A DNA stretch of 64,000 bases, from the NCBI GenBank assembly GCA_902602515.1, contig CACKRG010000001.1, forward strand, positions 62,001 through 126,000, in the 5' to 3' direction. Positions 17,792-28,191 of this stretch are shown in pieces. Source of the stretch: an uncultured Alphaproteobacteria bacterium (lineage in GTDB: Bacteria; Pseudomonadota; Alphaproteobacteria; HIMB59; GCA-002718135). Each line of letters starts with the position of its first letter. Position 1 is the stretch's first letter. Position numbers and translations under genes: made by a program. Below the pieces are notes generated by a model that saw only the letters and a program-made list of their open reading frames with translations, was not told the DNA's origin and made no database searches.

Positions 17792-18439
17792 ATGAATAGT
17801 ATAGAAATAAAAATATCAAAAAATTTAGTAGATTACGAATCCTCAGTTAATTTTATGCAAAAAAAAGTACAGGGTATTCAGACTAATACCTCAAACGAAT
17901 TATTATGGTTTTTGGAACACAATCATATTTATACTCAAGGGACTAGTGCAAATAAAAATGAAATAATTAAAACTAACAATATAAATATTATAAAAACAAA
18001 TAGAGGTGGAAAAACTACTTATCATGGACCTGGTCAAAGAATAATTTATTTTTTAATTGATTTAAATAAAAGAAAAAAAGATATTAGAAGATTTATAACT
18101 GTCATTGAAAGTTCGGTAATCACTTTATTGGCAGATTATAATATTGAAGCAAGATCATTTAAAGACAGAGTTGGTATCTGGGTAATAAAATCTAATAAAA
18201 TTAAATTTAATAAAGAAAGGAAAATTGGTGCGATAGGTCTAAGAGTTTCTAAATGGGTTACATATCATGGGTTAAGTTTAAATATTGATACAAATTTAAA
18301 GTACTATGATTTTATTAATTCTTGTGGATTAAAAGGTTATAAAAATACATCATTAAGTGAATTAAAGGTAAATATTACAAAAGAAGAATTCGATTATAAA
18401 TTTGAAAAAATTTTTAATAAGAAAATTTCACAATTTTAA
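17792..18439 (+). CDS. lipB: Octanoyl-[ACP]:protein octanoyltransferase
   Basis: 215 residues. LipB motifs are clear: RGGKTTYHGPGQ, KIGAIGLRVSKWVTYHG with the conserved Lys, and NSCGLKGYKNTSL with the nucleophilic Cys. It transfers octanoate from ACP to lipoyl domains of dehydrogenase complexes. It is divergent from tRNA-Leu/mgtE and convergent with the pseudouridine synthase gene, with two bases between stops. Confidence 0.95.
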   Translation: MNSIEIKISKNLVDYESSVNFMQKKVQGIQTNTSNELLWFLEHNHIYTQGTSANKNEIIKTNNINIIKTNRGGKTTYHGPGQRIIYFLIDLNKRKKDIRRFITVIESSVITLLADYNIEARSFKDRVGIWVIKSNKIKFNKERKIGAIGLRVSKWVTYHGLSLNIDTNLKYYDFINSCGLKGYKNTSLSELKVNITKEEFDYKFEKIFNKKISQF

Positions 18440-18441
18440 AA

Positions 18442-19338
18442 TTAATAGTATTTTTTTAAATTTTTTAAACTATTTCTTTTGATAAATAATGTAAAATCTT
18501 TTGGCAATTCGCTATTAAAACTATATTCTTCATTAAAGAGTTTAAATTTTAATTGATAAGCATTCAACTTGAGTATTTCTTTTGTATAACTTGTTTGAAT
18601 ATTATATTTATCATCTCCAACAATAGGAGCTCCTATATTTTTTGCAACTATTCTTATTTGATGTGTCTTACCTGTTTTGGGTTTGAACAGTATTAATGAA
18701 ACACCTTTCGAATAAGATAATATTTTATAGTAAGTTTCTGTTTTTTCATATTTACTAATTTTATTTTTTATATTTAATTTTACAATTGATTCTTTTAATC
18801 TTGGTTTTCCTTCACAAACTGCAATATAAGTTTTATCTATTAATTTAGATCTAAATAAATTACCAAAATTTTTTGCCGAATTTAAATTTTTAGAAATAAT
18901 TAATAAACCGGAAGTATCTTTATCAAGTCTATGAACTAATTTGTATTCTGATGAAATATTTTTAATTATATTATCAATCGAAAAATTAATTTTACTACCT
19001 CCTTGAGTAGAGATTGATGACCATTTATTTAATATAATGAAATTTTTATTTTCAAATATTATTGATGTTTTAAATAGATTATTTACTTTTAAAGGGATGG
19101 TAATTTTTTTGTTATAAATAATTCTATTTTTATATTTTTGCTCATGAAAATTTAAAATTTTTAATTCGTCATTTTTTTTTACAATATATTTTGATGAAAC
19201 TTTATTATTATTAACCAATATATTTTTTTTTCTTATATTTTTTTCAATAAAACTTTGAGTTAATGATGTAAATTTTCGTTTAAGATACTTATCTAACCTA
19301 GTATCTGTATCTTTTGAGATAATGAAAGACTTAATCAA
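18442..19338 (-). CDS. rluC: RluC-type large-subunit rRNA pseudouridine synthase
   Basis: 298 residues. An S4-like RNA-binding domain lies at the N-terminus (~10-70: DTRLDKYLKRKF), followed by the RluA-family catalytic domain with the active-site motif HRLDKDTSGLLIISKN and GKTHQIRIVAKNIGAPIVGD. The RluC versus RluD assignment is by overall resemblance. The start is TTG at 19338, overlapping the crcB stop by four bases (TTGA); no nearby ATG would keep the S4 domain. It may be transcribed from the ribosomal superoperon through crcB. Confidence 0.85.
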   Translation of the reverse strand: MIKSFIISKDTDTRLDKYLKRKFTSLTQSFIEKNIRKKNILVNNNKVSSKYIVKKNDELKILNFHEQKYKNRIIYNKKITIPLKVNNLFKTSIIFENKNFIILNKWSSISTQGGSKINFSIDNIIKNISSEYKLVHRLDKDTSGLLIISKNLNSAKNFGNLFRSKLIDKTYIAVCEGKPRLKESIVKLNIKNKISKYEKTETYYKILSYSKGVSLILFKPKTGKTHQIRIVAKNIGAPIVGDDKYNIQTSYTKEILKLNAYQLKFKLFNEEYSFNSELPKDFTLFIKRNSLKNLKKYY

Positions 19339-19703
19339 AACTTATTTAAACTAATTCCAATATATGCAGCCAAAATACAAAAAAATATTGAAGATGATAC
19401 ATAAATAATTAACAAAAAATATTTATTTGACGCAATCAATTCAATAGCTTCAATTGAAAATGCAGAAAAAGTAGTGAAGGAGCCAAGAAAACCTATTATT
19501 AAAAAATATTTAATTAGGCTCTCCGAGATATTTTTTGCATAACCAAGAGAAATTAAATATCCAATAAAAAAACAGCCTAATATATTTACACAAAATGTTC
19601 CATATAAACTATTGTTCAAGAAGTTTTTTATAAAGTTACTCAATAGAAATCTGGATAGAGCTCCAAAAGCACCACCAGATGCTATTAGTATAAATTGAGA
19701 CAA
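19335..19703 (-). CDS. crcB: Fluoride ion exporter CrcB/Fluc
   Basis: 122 residues with four membrane helices. Family features are GGAFGALSRFLLSN at the start, NILGCFFIGYL, and GFLGSFTTFSAFSIE, the fluoride-pore block. TTG at 19703 is the only start that preserves the N-terminal helix. It begins five bases after rplQ, leaving no room for a fluoride riboswitch, so it is probably expressed constitutively from the upstream operon. Confidence 0.92.
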   Translation of the reverse strand: MSQFILIASGGAFGALSRFLLSNFIKNFLNNSLYGTFCVNILGCFFIGYLISLGYAKNISESLIKYFLIIGFLGSFTTFSAFSIEAIELIASNKYFLLIIYVSSSIFFCILAAYIGISLNKF

Positions 19704-19708
19704 GTTAT

Positions 19709-20146
19709 TTAAGCTTGAAGTTGTTCTTCTACTTCCTCAGTAGGCTTCTTTTCAATTACTGGACCGCTATCTTTTCCTTTTGCATCTTCATCTCTGTCAA
19801 CAAGTTCAATTATTGCCATTGGAGCATTATCTCCAAATCTGTTTCCAAGTTTAATAATTCTAGTATAGCCACCACTTCGTTCTTTATATCTTAAGGCTAA
19901 AACGTCAAAAATTTTTTTTGTCATTTGCAAGTCTTGTAAGATAGATATTGTTTTTCTTCTTGACTGAAGATTACTATTTTTACCTAGTGTTATTAATTTT
20001 TCAACAAACCTTTTTAATTCTTTGGCTTTTGGTAAGGTAGTTGTTATTTGTTCATGCTTAATAAGTGCATTAGAAAGATTCATAAACATAGCTTTTCTAT
20101 GTGTAGTAGTTCTGTTTAGTTTTTTGTTTTTTATATTATGTTTCAT
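19709..20146 (-). CDS. rplQ: Ribosomal protein bL17
   Basis: 145 residues. The N-terminal block [20 protein letters not shown] is diagnostic. A C-terminal acidic tail (EEVEEQLQA) extends beyond the ~120-residue core, common in alphaproteobacteria. Last ribosomal gene of the alpha operon, three bases after rpoA. Confidence 0.97.
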   Translation of the reverse strand: MKHNIKNKKLNRTTTHRKAMFMNLSNALIKHEQITTTLPKAKELKRFVEKLITLGKNSNLQSRRKTISILQDLQMTKKIFDVLALRYKERSGGYTRIIKLGNRFGDNAPMAIIELVDRDEDAKGKDSGPVIEKKPTEEVEEQLQA

Positions 20147-20149
20147 TGT

Positions 20150-21172
20150 TTACTTATTAAATGGATCTTCATATTTTTTTGCTAGCTCATCTATATTTTC
20201 AGGAGGCCAATCTGGAACAGACATTCCAAGATTTAATTCCATTTGTTGAAGAACTTCTTTAATTTCATTTAATGATTTTCTTCCAAAATTTGGAGTTCTA
20301 AGCATTTCTGATTCAGACTTTTGAACAAGATCACCAATATATATTATATTGTCGTTTTTAAGGCAATTTGCGGATCTAACTGATAACTCAAGCTCTTCAA
20401 CTTTTTTAAGCAAATTAGAATTAAATGATAATTGTTCGGCTTGTGATTGATCTGAAGTTATTTCAGGTTCATCAAAATTGATAAATGGTTGTAATTGGTC
20501 TTGTAAAATTCTTGCAGCTAATGCTATTGCATCATCTGGTGTTATAACTCCATTTGTCTCAACTTCAAAAATTAACTTGTCATAATCAGTTACCTGCCCA
20601 ACCCTGCTATTTTCAATTTTATAAGATGTTTTTACAACTGGACTAAACATTGCATCTAATTTAATTTCACCAATAACTTTATTTTCATCTTCAGCTACTT
20701 CTGCAGAAACATAGCCTTTTCCAGTCTCTACATTAGCCTCAATTTCAATTTCAGCATTGGAATCTAAAGTCATTATAAGTTGATCAGGGTTCATTATTTC
20801 TGTTTCAGAGTCAGTCTCAAAGTTTCCTGCTCTTAATTCTCCAGATCCTGTAGACTTAAGATACATTTTTTTTAAACCTGGTGAATGTACTTTTACAGCA
20901 ACTGTTTTAAGATTTAACAAAATATCAGTTAAATCTTCTTTTACTCCAGGTATAGTAGAGAATTCATGAACTACACCCTTTATCTTTATTGATGTGATTG
21001 CAGCGCCTTGCAATGATGATAATAAAATTCTTCTAATTGCATTACCTAATGTAAGGCCAAAACCTCTTTCAAGAGGCTCTGCAGTTAATATACCTATTTT
21101 CCCATTACTTTCCTCTACGTTCACTTCCATTTTACTAGGCTTAATTAATTCTGTCCAATTTTTCTGTAACAC
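20150..21172 (-). CDS. rpoA: RNA polymerase alpha subunit
   Basis: 340 residues. The N-terminal dimerisation domain (~1-235) has [18 protein letters not shown], then a linker, then the alpha C-terminal domain (~255-320) with [12 protein letters not shown] and [16 protein letters not shown] for UP-element and activator contact. The start is GTG at 21172, with AAGGAG six bases upstream. Conserved position between rpsK and rplQ. Confidence 0.98.
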   Translation of the reverse strand: MLQKNWTELIKPSKMEVNVEESNGKIGILTAEPLERGFGLTLGNAIRRILLSSLQGAAITSIKIKGVVHEFSTIPGVKEDLTDILLNLKTVAVKVHSPGLKKMYLKSTGSGELRAGNFETDSETEIMNPDQLIMTLDSNAEIEIEANVETGKGYVSAEVAEDENKVIGEIKLDAMFSPVVKTSYKIENSRVGQVTDYDKLIFEVETNGVITPDDAIALAARILQDQLQPFINFDEPEITSDQSQAEQLSFNSNLLKKVEELELSVRSANCLKNDNIIYIGDLVQKSESEMLRTPNFGRKSLNEIKEVLQQMELNLGMSVPDWPPENIDELAKKYEDPFNK

Positions 21173-21187
21173 TTAATTCTCCTTTGA

Positions 21188-21568
21188 TTAAACTCTTCTT
21201 CTTTTTCTTGGTCTACATCCATTATGTGGAATTGGAGTAACATCCTTTATTGATGTTATTATATATCCAATTGATTGTAGTGATCTTAGTGCGGATTCTC
21301 TTCCTGAGCCTGGCCCAGAAACTTCAACTTTAAGAGATTTTACCCCATATTCTTTTGCTTTATTTCCAACATCTTCAGCTGCAATTTGTGCTGCATATGG
21401 AGTAGATTTTCTTGAACCCTTAAACCCTTTGTGACCTGCAGAAGACCAAGCTAGTGCATTTCCTTTTTCATCAGATATTGTTATGATTGTATTGTTAAAA
21501 GAAGAAACAATATGAGCTACTCCACTACTAACCTTTTTTTTGGTTTTATTTTTCTTTTTTTCAACCAT
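21188..21568 (-). CDS. rpsK: Ribosomal protein uS11
   Basis: 126 residues of the platform of the small subunit. Seen: [20 protein letters not shown], the conserved [11 protein letters not shown], and the basic tail [13 protein letters not shown]. The N-terminus is lysine-rich. One base separates it from rpsM. Confidence 0.98.
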   Translation of the reverse strand: MVEKKKNKTKKKVSSGVAHIVSSFNNTIITISDEKGNALAWSSAGHKGFKGSRKSTPYAAQIAAEDVGNKAKEYGVKSLKVEVSGPGSGRESALRSLQSIGYIITSIKDVTPIPHNGCRPRKRRRV

Positions 21569-21569
21569 A

Positions 21570-21950
21570 TTAACCTTTAGTTACTTTTTTCTTTCCTGCA
21601 ATAGCTACAGCTTTACCTTTTCTTGTTCTTGCATTAGTGTGAGTTCTTTGCCCTCTAACTGGGAGTTTCTTTCGATGTCGCAATCCTCTATAACAACCAA
21701 GATCATTTAACCTCTTTATATCAACTGATATTTTCCTTCTTAAATCTCCTTCTACAGAATATTTTTTATCTATTAATTCTCTAATTTTATTTAATTCATC
21801 ATCGTTTAATTCACTAACACGTTTTACCACATCAACAGATGCTGATTTACATATGTCATTTGCAATCTTTCTTCCAATACCAAATATATATGTGAGAGCT
21901 ATGTTCACTTTTTTATTAGTAGGTATATTTACTCCCGATATTCTAGCCAT
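21570..21950 (-). CDS. rpsM: Ribosomal protein uS13
   Basis: 126 residues starting at [18 protein letters not shown] at 21950. An in-frame TTG further upstream would add 18 unrelated residues and is not credible. The C-terminal tail [15 protein letters not shown] is the RNA-binding extension. The 85-base gap to adk is one of the longest inside the superoperon and contains no clear Shine-Dalgarno site just before the ATG. Confidence 0.97.
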   Translation of the reverse strand: MARISGVNIPTNKKVNIALTYIFGIGRKIANDICKSASVDVVKRVSELNDDELNKIRELIDKKYSVEGDLRRKISVDIKRLNDLGCYRGLRHRKKLPVRGQRTHTNARTRKGKAVAIAGKKKVTKG

Positions 21951-22035
21951 AATTGTGTACGAAAATGATTGAGGGTGAATACATGAATAACATGTTGTTA
22001 GCAAGTATAGAAAGTGTAAAATTGGCTGAAATTCA

Positions 22036-22602
22036 TTAATTTTCTAACATTTTGAGAATTTTTTTGCTGATTTCTTCAATTTGATTGTTGCCATCAATTT
22101 CATGATAAACATCTGGGTAATGTTCACTATAAAAATCTGATACTTTTTTTACTTTCTTTACATATTCATTATATCTAATTTCTATAGCATTAATATTATC
22201 ATCTTCTCTTCCTTCTTCTTCTGATCTCTTAAGTATTCTGCTTCTAATTGTATTTAAATCAATGTTAATATTAATAATAAAATTTATTTTCAATTTTGAG
22301 TCATCAAGAAACTTATTTAGAAATTTAGATTGCTCAATTGTTCTAGGATAACCATCTAAAATAAAACCTTGTTTACAATCAATTAACTTTTCAGCAACTA
22401 TTTTATTTAAAATATCATCTGAAACTAAATTACCTTTTGCCATTACTTCTCTTAATGTATTTGCAATTTTATCTTTTTTTTGTATTTTTAATCTTAGTAT
22501 ATCTCCTGTGGAAAGATGAGGTACTTTTAATAATTTCGAGATCAACTTTGCTTGAGTTCCTTTTCCAGCTCCAGGAGGGCCAAAAAATAAAATATTATTC
22601 AA
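22036..22602 (-). CDS. adk: Adenylate kinase (short-lid form)
   Basis: 188 residues. The P-loop is [14 protein letters not shown]; the AMP-binding segments are STGDILR and [11 protein letters not shown]. The lid is the short type ([12 protein letters not shown]), without the zinc-binding Cys set of long-lid enzymes. It converts AMP and ATP to two ADP. TTG at 22602 starts the protein at the beta strand before the P-loop, one base after secY. Confidence 0.96.
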   Translation of the reverse strand: MNNILFFGPPGAGKGTQAKLISKLLKVPHLSTGDILRLKIQKKDKIANTLREVMAKGNLVSDDILNKIVAEKLIDCKQGFILDGYPRTIEQSKFLNKFLDDSKLKINFIININIDLNTIRSRILKRSEEEGREDDNINAIEIRYNEYVKKVKKVSDFYSEHYPDVYHEIDGNNQIEEISKKILKMLEN

Positions 22603-22603
22603 G

Positions 22604-23944
22604 TTATCTTCTACCTTTTAATTTTGTTTTTCTTAATAAATTTTCGTATTGATGCTGAAATAAATGTGATTGAACTTGAGTAATAAAATCAATCATAACA
22701 ACAACTACTATCAATAAAGCTGTCCCACCAAGATAAAATGGAATTGAAGTTCTTGATAAAAGAAATTCAGGTAATAATGCAACAAATGCTAGATATATTG
22801 TTCCGATAGTTGTAATTCTTGTCAATACAAACTCAATATAATTAGCAGTATTTTCTCCTGGTCTTATGCCAGGAATAAAACCTCCATATTTTCTAAGGTT
22901 CTCAGCTTGTTCATCAGGATTGAAAACAATTCCAGTATAAAAAAAAGCAAAGAAAATTATCATAGCTGCATAGAATAAGAGATATAATGGTTGACCTCTA
23001 CCAAGATAACTTGAAATAAATATAAAGATATCACTAGTTGAACCCGCGCCAAATCCAGACATTGTATTTGGCAATAGTAGAATTGATGATGCAAAGATAA
23101 CTGGTATAACACCTGCCGTATTTATTTTTAATGGTAGGTGTGAGCTTTGCCCGCCATATATTTTATTGCCAACTTGTCTTTTTGGGTACTGAACAGGAAG
23201 CCTTCTTTGTGCTTTCTCAACAAATACAATAAAAATAATCAGTGCTAAAATTAAAATCAAGATACCTAGTATAAAGGCAATACTTAATTCACCAGTTCTA
23301 CCTAATTGAAGAGTACTAACAAAAGCACTTGGCAAGTTAGCAATTATTCCAGCAGTTATAATTAATGATATACCATTTCCTACACCTCTTGAACTGATTT
23401 GTTCTCCCAACCACATCAAAAATATAGTTCCACCTACAAGTGTGATAACAGTAGTTAGTCTAAAAAAAATTCCAGGATCAAAAACAATGTTTCCATACAT
23501 AGTTTGCATTGACTCTAACCCAATTGCAACGCCATATCCTTGTAGAGCAGCTATTAGCACAGTAAAATATCTTGAATACTGCAGTAATTGCCTTCTACCC
23601 TTTGTTCCTTGTTCTTTTAATGATTTAAGATAAGGAATTGCAGATTGCATAAGTGTCATAATTATTGAAGCAGAAATGTATGGCATTACGCCTAAAGCAA
23701 ATATACCCATACGCCCTAGTGCTCCACCAGAAAAAGTATCAAAAATTCCAAGAATGCCTGACGACTGTTGTTCAAAAAACTGTTGGAGTGCTATAGGATT
23801 AATTCCAGGTATGGGTAAAAAAGTTCCTAATCTAAATACAATTAATGCACCTAATGTAAATAATAATCTTTGTCTTAATTCTGTAGCTTTTCCCAGTGCT
23901 CCAAAGTTAAGATTGTTAGCGAGTCTATCTGCAGCTGTTGCCAT
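22604..23944 (-). CDS. secY: Protein translocase channel subunit SecY
   Basis: 446 residues with ten predicted membrane helices. Recognisable blocks: FRLGTFLPIPGINP, LGVMPYISASIIM (plug and helix 2), NGISLIITAGI, NPDEQAENLRKYGGFIPGIR, and the cytosolic loop near the C-terminus. Forms SecYEG in the inner membrane; secE is at 46788-47003. Located between rplO and adk as usual. Confidence 0.98.
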   Translation of the reverse strand: MATAADRLANNLNFGALGKATELRQRLLFTLGALIVFRLGTFLPIPGINPIALQQFFEQQSSGILGIFDTFSGGALGRMGIFALGVMPYISASIIMTLMQSAIPYLKSLKEQGTKGRRQLLQYSRYFTVLIAALQGYGVAIGLESMQTMYGNIVFDPGIFFRLTTVITLVGGTIFLMWLGEQISSRGVGNGISLIITAGIIANLPSAFVSTLQLGRTGELSIAFILGILILILALIIFIVFVEKAQRRLPVQYPKRQVGNKIYGGQSSHLPLKINTAGVIPVIFASSILLLPNTMSGFGAGSTSDIFIFISSYLGRGQPLYLLFYAAMIIFFAFFYTGIVFNPDEQAENLRKYGGFIPGIRPGENTANYIEFVLTRITTIGTIYLAFVALLPEFLLSRTSIPFYLGGTALLIVVVVMIDFITQVQSHLFQHQYENLLRKTKLKGRR

Positions 23945-23945
23945 G

Positions 23946-24404
23946 TTAGTTTTTAATTAAATTAATTTTGCCGCCAAGCTTTTCTACTATTTCAATTGCT
24001 TTTTTTGATGCGAAAGAAATTTCAATATTTAGTACTTGATCTAATTTTCCAACATTAAGTAATTTTAATTTACCTTTTGATTTTTTAAGTATTTTCTTCT
24101 CAAAAATCTCTTTTTCACTAATTTTACCATCTGTGAAGTTATTTTTTGAAATTATAGAATTAAGAAAATTAAAATTAATATTTTGAATCTTTATTTTAAA
24201 TGGGTTTTTAAAACCTCTTTTTGGTAATCTTCTATATAAAGGCATTTGCCCACCTTCAAAGCCATTTATACTTACTCCAGATCTAGATTTCTGACCTTTA
24301 ACACCTCTTCCAGAAGTTTTACCTAGTCCAGATCCAGATCCTCTTCCTTTTCTTTTTCTAAGTTTATTAGATAATTTGTTTGATTTTAGTTCGTTTATTT
24401 TCAT
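23946..24404 (-). CDS. rplO: Ribosomal protein uL15
   Basis: 152 residues with the glycine-rich N-terminus [19 protein letters not shown] and [21 protein letters not shown] at 24404 follows the rpsE TAG stop directly. In most bacteria rpmD (L30) sits between these two genes; here there is no room for it. Confidence 0.97.
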   Translation of the reverse strand: MKINELKSNKLSNKLRKRKGRGSGSGLGKTSGRGVKGQKSRSGVSINGFEGGQMPLYRRLPKRGFKNPFKIKIQNINFNFLNSIISKNNFTDGKISEKEIFEKKILKKSKGKLKLLNVGKLDQVLNIEISFASKKAIEIVEKLGGKINLIKN

Positions 24405-24917
24405 CTAATTATTTTTTTTGCTATTTGTTATATCTGTAATTTTTTTGGATCTCTTTGAGGCTATTGATTTTGGAGACTCCGACATTTTAAATGCATTAAA
24501 AGTAGCTTTTAGCATATTATGTGGATTTGATGTTCCTGTTGATTTAGCAACTACATCTTTTACTCCCAATGATTCAAATAATGCGCGCATAGGACCACCG
24601 GCAATTATTCCTGTTCCAGGAGCTGCAGATCTCAGTATCACTTTTCCTGCCCCAAATCTACCAACTACATCATGATATATTGTTCTGTTTTCTTTAAGAT
24701 GAACTCTAATCATTTTATTTTTTGCATTTTCTGTTGCTTTTCTTACTGCTTCAGGCACCTCTTTTGCTTTACCAGTTCCTAAACCTACCCTACCTTTATT
24801 GTCACCAACAATCATAATAGCAGCAAAACCAAATCTTCTTCCGCCTTTAACAACCTTTGCTACTCTATTAATGGTCACTAAATGTTCACTGAAATCTGTT
24901 TTATCACTTTCAAACAT
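24405..24917 (-). CDS. rpsE: Ribosomal protein uS5
   Basis: 170 residues. Double-stranded-RNA-binding-like N-domain with [18 protein letters not shown] and the conserved [16 protein letters not shown]; second domain with [17 protein letters not shown]. Eight bases downstream of rplR. A 20-residue lysine/serine-rich C-terminal tail follows the core. Confidence 0.98.
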   Translation of the reverse strand: MFESDKTDFSEHLVTINRVAKVVKGGRRFGFAAIMIVGDNKGRVGLGTGKAKEVPEAVRKATENAKNKMIRVHLKENRTIYHDVVGRFGAGKVILRSAAPGTGIIAGGPMRALFESLGVKDVVAKSTGTSNPHNMLKATFNAFKMSESPKSIASKRSKKITDITNSKKNN

Positions 24918-24925
24918 AATTACCT

Positions 24926-25258
24926 CTAAAAATTAAGCCCTTCATTTCTTGCAGCTTCTGCAAGAATTTTAATTAATCCATGATATTTATATTTTCCTCT
25001 ATCGAATGAAACATCTTTAATACCTAATGAAATAGTTTTTTTTGCAATATCTTTTCCTATCAATTCTGCAAGTTCTTTCTTTTTTAAATTTTGATTCTTT
25101 ATTTTTGGCTCAACAGATGCTGAACTTGCTAATGTTGCTCCTTTTTTATCATCAATCAACTGTGCATATATATGGCAATTAGATTTAAATACACTAAGTC
25201 TATTTCTTGTTGATACTTTTTTTAGTTTATACCTATTTTTTTCTGCTCTGGTTTTCAT
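24926..25258 (-). CDS. rplR: Ribosomal protein uL18
   Basis: 110 residues, the 5S rRNA-binding protein, slightly shorter than the usual ~117. [18 protein letters not shown] and the C-terminal [22 protein letters not shown] are diagnostic. Lies between rplF and rpsE in standard order. Confidence 0.97.
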   Translation of the reverse strand: MKTRAEKNRYKLKKVSTRNRLSVFKSNCHIYAQLIDDKKGATLASSASVEPKIKNQNLKKKELAELIGKDIAKKTISLGIKDVSFDRGKYKYHGLIKILAEAARNEGLNF

Positions 25259-25263
25259 AATAT

Positions 25264-25797
25264 TTATTTCTTTTTTCCTTCTTTTCTAAAAATAAACTCA
25301 TCACTGTATTTAATACCTTTGCCCTTGAATGGTTCTGGTTTTCTATAAGATCTAATTTTTGCTGCAGCTGCACCAAGTTTTTCTTTATCAAAGCTAGATA
25401 GATTAATTATATTTTGTTTTGGACATTCTATTTTTACTTCTTTAGGAATATCAAAGTTAACATCATGACTGTATCCCAACTGCAATTTCAGGGTAGAACC
25501 AGCAACACTTGCTCTATAACCAGTACCATTTAGCTCAAGTGTTTTTGTAAATCCCTCTGAGACCCCATGAATAATATTTGCTACCAAGGCTCTTATTGTT
25601 CCCCAATTTGGATCTTTTTTTGTGTCATCATTTTTAGGCATTACAGATACTTCATCATCCGAAATTTTAATAGTAAAGCTTGGTTTAACACTTAACTTCA
25701 TTTCTCCAAGTTTACCTTTTGCAAAGAAAACACCATCATTGAAATTACACTCAATGTCTTTATTAATTTTAATTGTATTTTTTGCAATTCTTGACAT
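25264..25797 (-). CDS. rplF: Ribosomal protein uL6
   Basis: 177 residues, two homologous domains. The C-terminal block RSYRKPEPFKGKGIKYSDE is the rRNA-binding signature; LELNGTGYRASVAGSTLKLQ lies in domain two. ATG at 25797 overlaps the rpsH stop (TAATG). Confidence 0.98.
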   Translation of the reverse strand: MSRIAKNTIKINKDIECNFNDGVFFAKGKLGEMKLSVKPSFTIKISDDEVSVMPKNDDTKKDPNWGTIRALVANIIHGVSEGFTKTLELNGTGYRASVAGSTLKLQLGYSHDVNFDIPKEVKIECPKQNIINLSSFDKEKLGAAAAKIRSYRKPEPFKGKGIKYSDEFIFRKEGKKK

Positions 25798-26195
25798 TAA
25801 AATACCTCACACAAAACTTCGCCACCAACATTATTTTTTCTTGCCTGTTGATCTGACATAACTCCTTTAGGTGTCGAAAGAATTGAAATTCCTAATCCAC
25901 CATATGGTTTTTCTAGGTCATTAATTTTTGAATAGACTCTTATTCCTGGTTTTGAAATTCTTTTTATTTTTTTTATAACTGGTACACCATTATAATATTT
26001 TAGATCTATTTTAATAAAATTTACTCCTTTTCTCTCTTCAATATCTTTAAAATCTCGAATATAGCCCTCATCCTTTAAAACAGATAAAACATTTGTATTA
26101 AGCTTAGATTTGAAACAAGAAGTAAAAGTTTTTTTTGCTCTATGAGCATTTTTAATTCTTGCTAACATATCTGATAATGCATCATTAAAAGCCAT
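25797..26195 (-). CDS. rpsH: Ribosomal protein uS8
   Basis: 132 residues. DMLARIKNAHRAKK at the N-terminus and STPKGVMSDQQARKNNVGGE at the C-terminus are typical. In other bacteria S8 is the translational repressor of the spc operon; a binding site was not identified here. Confidence 0.98.
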   Translation of the reverse strand: MAFNDALSDMLARIKNAHRAKKTFTSCFKSKLNTNVLSVLKDEGYIRDFKDIEERKGVNFIKIDLKYYNGVPVIKKIKRISKPGIRVYSKINDLEKPYGGLGISILSTPKGVMSDQQARKNNVGGEVLCEVF

Positions 26196-26208
26196 TACAC
26201 ACTCTCCT

Positions 26209-26514
26209 TTACCAACTTGATTTTATCACTCCTGGTAAATCCCCAGTCATTGATAACTCTCTAATTTTTATTCTTGATAAACCAAATTTTCTATAAGTTC
26301 CTCTAGATCTGCCAGTAAGTTCACATCTGTTTCTGTGTCTAATAGACGAACTATTTCTTGGCAATTCATTTAGTTTATTTTGAAATGATATTCTTTCCTC
26401 TAAAGATAAATTTTTATCTTTTACTTTAGATTTCAGATATTGTCTTTTACTACTTAATTTTTCAATTAGTTTTAATCTAGTTTTATTTTTTTGAATTGTA
26501 CTAACTTTTGCCAT
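26209..26514 (-). CDS. rpsN: Ribosomal protein uS14, long zinc-free form
   Basis: 101 residues, the long C-minus form without the two CxxC zinc pairs. [19 protein letters not shown] and the ending GVIKSSW are diagnostic. Lies between rplE and rpsH. Confidence 0.97.
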   Translation of the reverse strand: MAKVSTIQKNKTRLKLIEKLSSKRQYLKSKVKDKNLSLEERISFQNKLNELPRNSSSIRHRNRCELTGRSRGTYRKFGLSRIKIRELSMTGDLPGVIKSSW

Positions 26515-26521
26515 ATTTCTC

Positions 26522-27073
26522 CTAATTAACTTTTCTCTCTATAAAAGGCATATTAAAACTTTTTAAAAGTTCCAATGCTTCATTGTTTCTAGTTGTTGAT
26601 GTACAAATTGTTATGTCTAATCCTCTTACTTTATCAATTTTATCAAAATTAATTTCTGGGAAAATTATATGTTCTTTGATGCCTAATGAATAATTACCAT
26701 TGCCATCAAAACTGTTGGGGTTTAAACCTCTGAAATCTCTTATTCTTGGTATCGCAATATTAACTAGTCTATCAAGAAACTCGTACATTATTTTATTACG
26801 AAGAGTAACCATTATCCCTAAAGGCATTCCTGCACGAATTTTAAAACCAGATATTGCTTTCTTTGCTTTTGTTTTTATTGCTTTTTGTCCAGATATCAAG
26901 GTCAGATCTTCAATAGCCTTATCAATGATTTTAGAATCATCTTTAGCTTCTCCCAATCCCATATTTAATACGATTTTTTGTATTTTAGGAACCTCGTGAA
27001 TATTATTTAAATTTAATTTAGTCATTAGGTCTTTTTTAATCTGATCATTATATTGGTTTAATAGTCTGCTCAT
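26522..27073 (-). CDS. rplE: Ribosomal protein uL5
   Basis: 183 residues, contacts 5S r[36 protein letters not shown] and [15 protein letters not shown] are conserved blocks. ATG at 27073 is directly adjacent to the rplX stop. Confidence 0.98.
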   Translation of the reverse strand: MSRLLNQYNDQIKKDLMTKLNLNNIHEVPKIQKIVLNMGLGEAKDDSKIIDKAIEDLTLISGQKAIKTKAKKAISGFKIRAGMPLGIMVTLRNKIMYEFLDRLVNIAIPRIRDFRGLNPNSFDGNGNYSLGIKEHIIFPEINFDKIDKVRGLDITICTSTTRNNEALELLKSFNMPFIERKVN

Positions 27074-27388
27074 TTAAATTTCCTTACCAGATGACTTGTT
27101 TATTCTTACTTTTTTTTCTTTAACTACTTTATACCCTATCCTGACACCTTTATTTGATGCAGAGTCAAAAAAGGATAGGTTAGAAATGTGAATTGGCATT
27201 TCTTTATCTATAATTCCACCAGGTTGATTATTATCAGGTTTTTGATTTTTTTTTGATTTATTTATATCTGATACTATTGCTTTATTTTTTTTAGGGAGGA
27301 TTTTAATTATTTTTCCTTTCTTGCCTTTATCTTTACCAGCAAGCACTACTACCTCATCACCCTTTTTTAATTTTATTTTTATATTCAT
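27074..27388 (-). CDS. rplX: Ribosomal protein uL24
   Basis: 104 residues. KOW motif region KKGDEVVVLAGKDKGKKGKI at the N-terminus; the conserved middle contains GGIIDKEMPIHISN. One-base overlap with rplN. Confidence 0.97.
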   Translation of the reverse strand: MNIKIKLKKGDEVVVLAGKDKGKKGKIIKILPKKNKAIVSDINKSKKNQKPDNNQPGGIIDKEMPIHISNLSFFDSASNKGVRIGYKVVKEKKVRINKSSGKEI

Positions 27389-27756
27389 TATAATACCTCA
27401 GGGGCTAAGCTTATTATTTTCATAAATTTTTTATTTCTTAACTCTCTAGTGACAGGCCCAAATATTCTAGTTGCTATTGGTTCCTCTTGCTTGTCAAGTA
27501 ATACTGCTGCATTTTTATCAAATCTAATTGCAGTACCATCCGACCTTTGAAAATCTTTTGATGTTCTTACAATTACAGCTTTGTAAACATCGCCCTTTTT
27601 AACTTTTGCTCTAGGTATTGCATCTTTAATTGATACCACTATAATATCCCCAATTGATGCTGATCTTCTTTTTGATCCACCCAATACTTTAATACATTGT
27701 ATTTTTCTAGCACCAGAATTATCAGCAACAAACAACTTTGATTGCATTTGTATCAT
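27388..27756 (-). CDS. rplN: Ribosomal protein uL14
   Basis: 122 residues, normal length. Starts [19 protein letters not shown]; contains the L14 signature around [20 protein letters not shown]. Overlaps the start of the upstream rpsQ stop by four bases. Confidence 0.98.
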   Translation of the reverse strand: MIQMQSKLFVADNSGARKIQCIKVLGGSKRRSASIGDIIVVSIKDAIPRAKVKKGDVYKAVIVRTSKDFQRSDGTAIRFDKNAAVLLDKQEEPIATRIFGPVTRELRNKKFMKIISLAPEVL

Positions 27757-27998
27757 TTTTTATCTCCTGAATTTGGAACAACAATCCAAGTTTTAAGCTT
27801 TGATATTGGTTTAGTCTCAACAATTGAAACAAAATCACCGATTTTAAATTCATTATTTGCATCATGAGCATGATATTTTTTTGATCTGTTAATAATTTTT
27901 CTATAAAGTTTATGTTTTACTCTCCTTAAAACTTTTACAACGATTGTTTTATTTGAGTTTGAACTAACAACGGTACCTGAGAGCATTCTTTTAGGCAT
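27753..27998 (-). CDS. rpsQ: Ribosomal protein uS17
   Basis: 81 residues from ATG at 27998 ([18 protein letters not shown]). A GAAGGA ribosome site sits just upstream of this ATG, whereas an in-frame ATG at 28013 has none, so the shorter form is chosen. [14 protein letters not shown] is the C-terminal signature. Overlaps the end of rpmC by eight bases. Confidence 0.95.
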   Translation of the reverse strand: MPKRMLSGTVVSSNSNKTIVVKVLRRVKHKLYRKIINRSKKYHAHDANNEFKIGDFVSIVETKPISKLKTWIVVPNSGDKK

Positions 27999-28191
27999 TA
28001 TTTTTTCCTTCATTAAATTTCATCTTAGTTTTAAGTTGGGCTATATTCTTTTTTGTTTTTTTTATAACTGCTGTTTTTTCTAATTGACCTGTAGATTTCT
28101 GAAAATAATAGTTAATCAGAGATTTTTTTAGATTAATTATTTCCTCTTGCATTTTTGTTAAGTCTTTATTTTTATCTACTTTTTTAATCAT
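27991..28191 (-). CDS. rpmC: Ribosomal protein uL29
   Basis: 66 residues, two-helix protein at the exit tunnel. [19 protein letters not shown] and the C-terminal [13 protein letters not shown] match the family. Placed between rplP and rpsQ, overlapping both. Confidence 0.93.
   Translation of the reverse strand: MIKKVDKNKDLTKMQEEIINLKKSLINYYFQKSTGQLEKTAVIKKTKKNIAQLKTKMKFNEGKNNA

Noticed and set aside
21951-22004. N-terminal extension of rpsM
   Set aside because: The extra residues begin at TTG and match nothing in S13, whose usual start MARI is at 21950.
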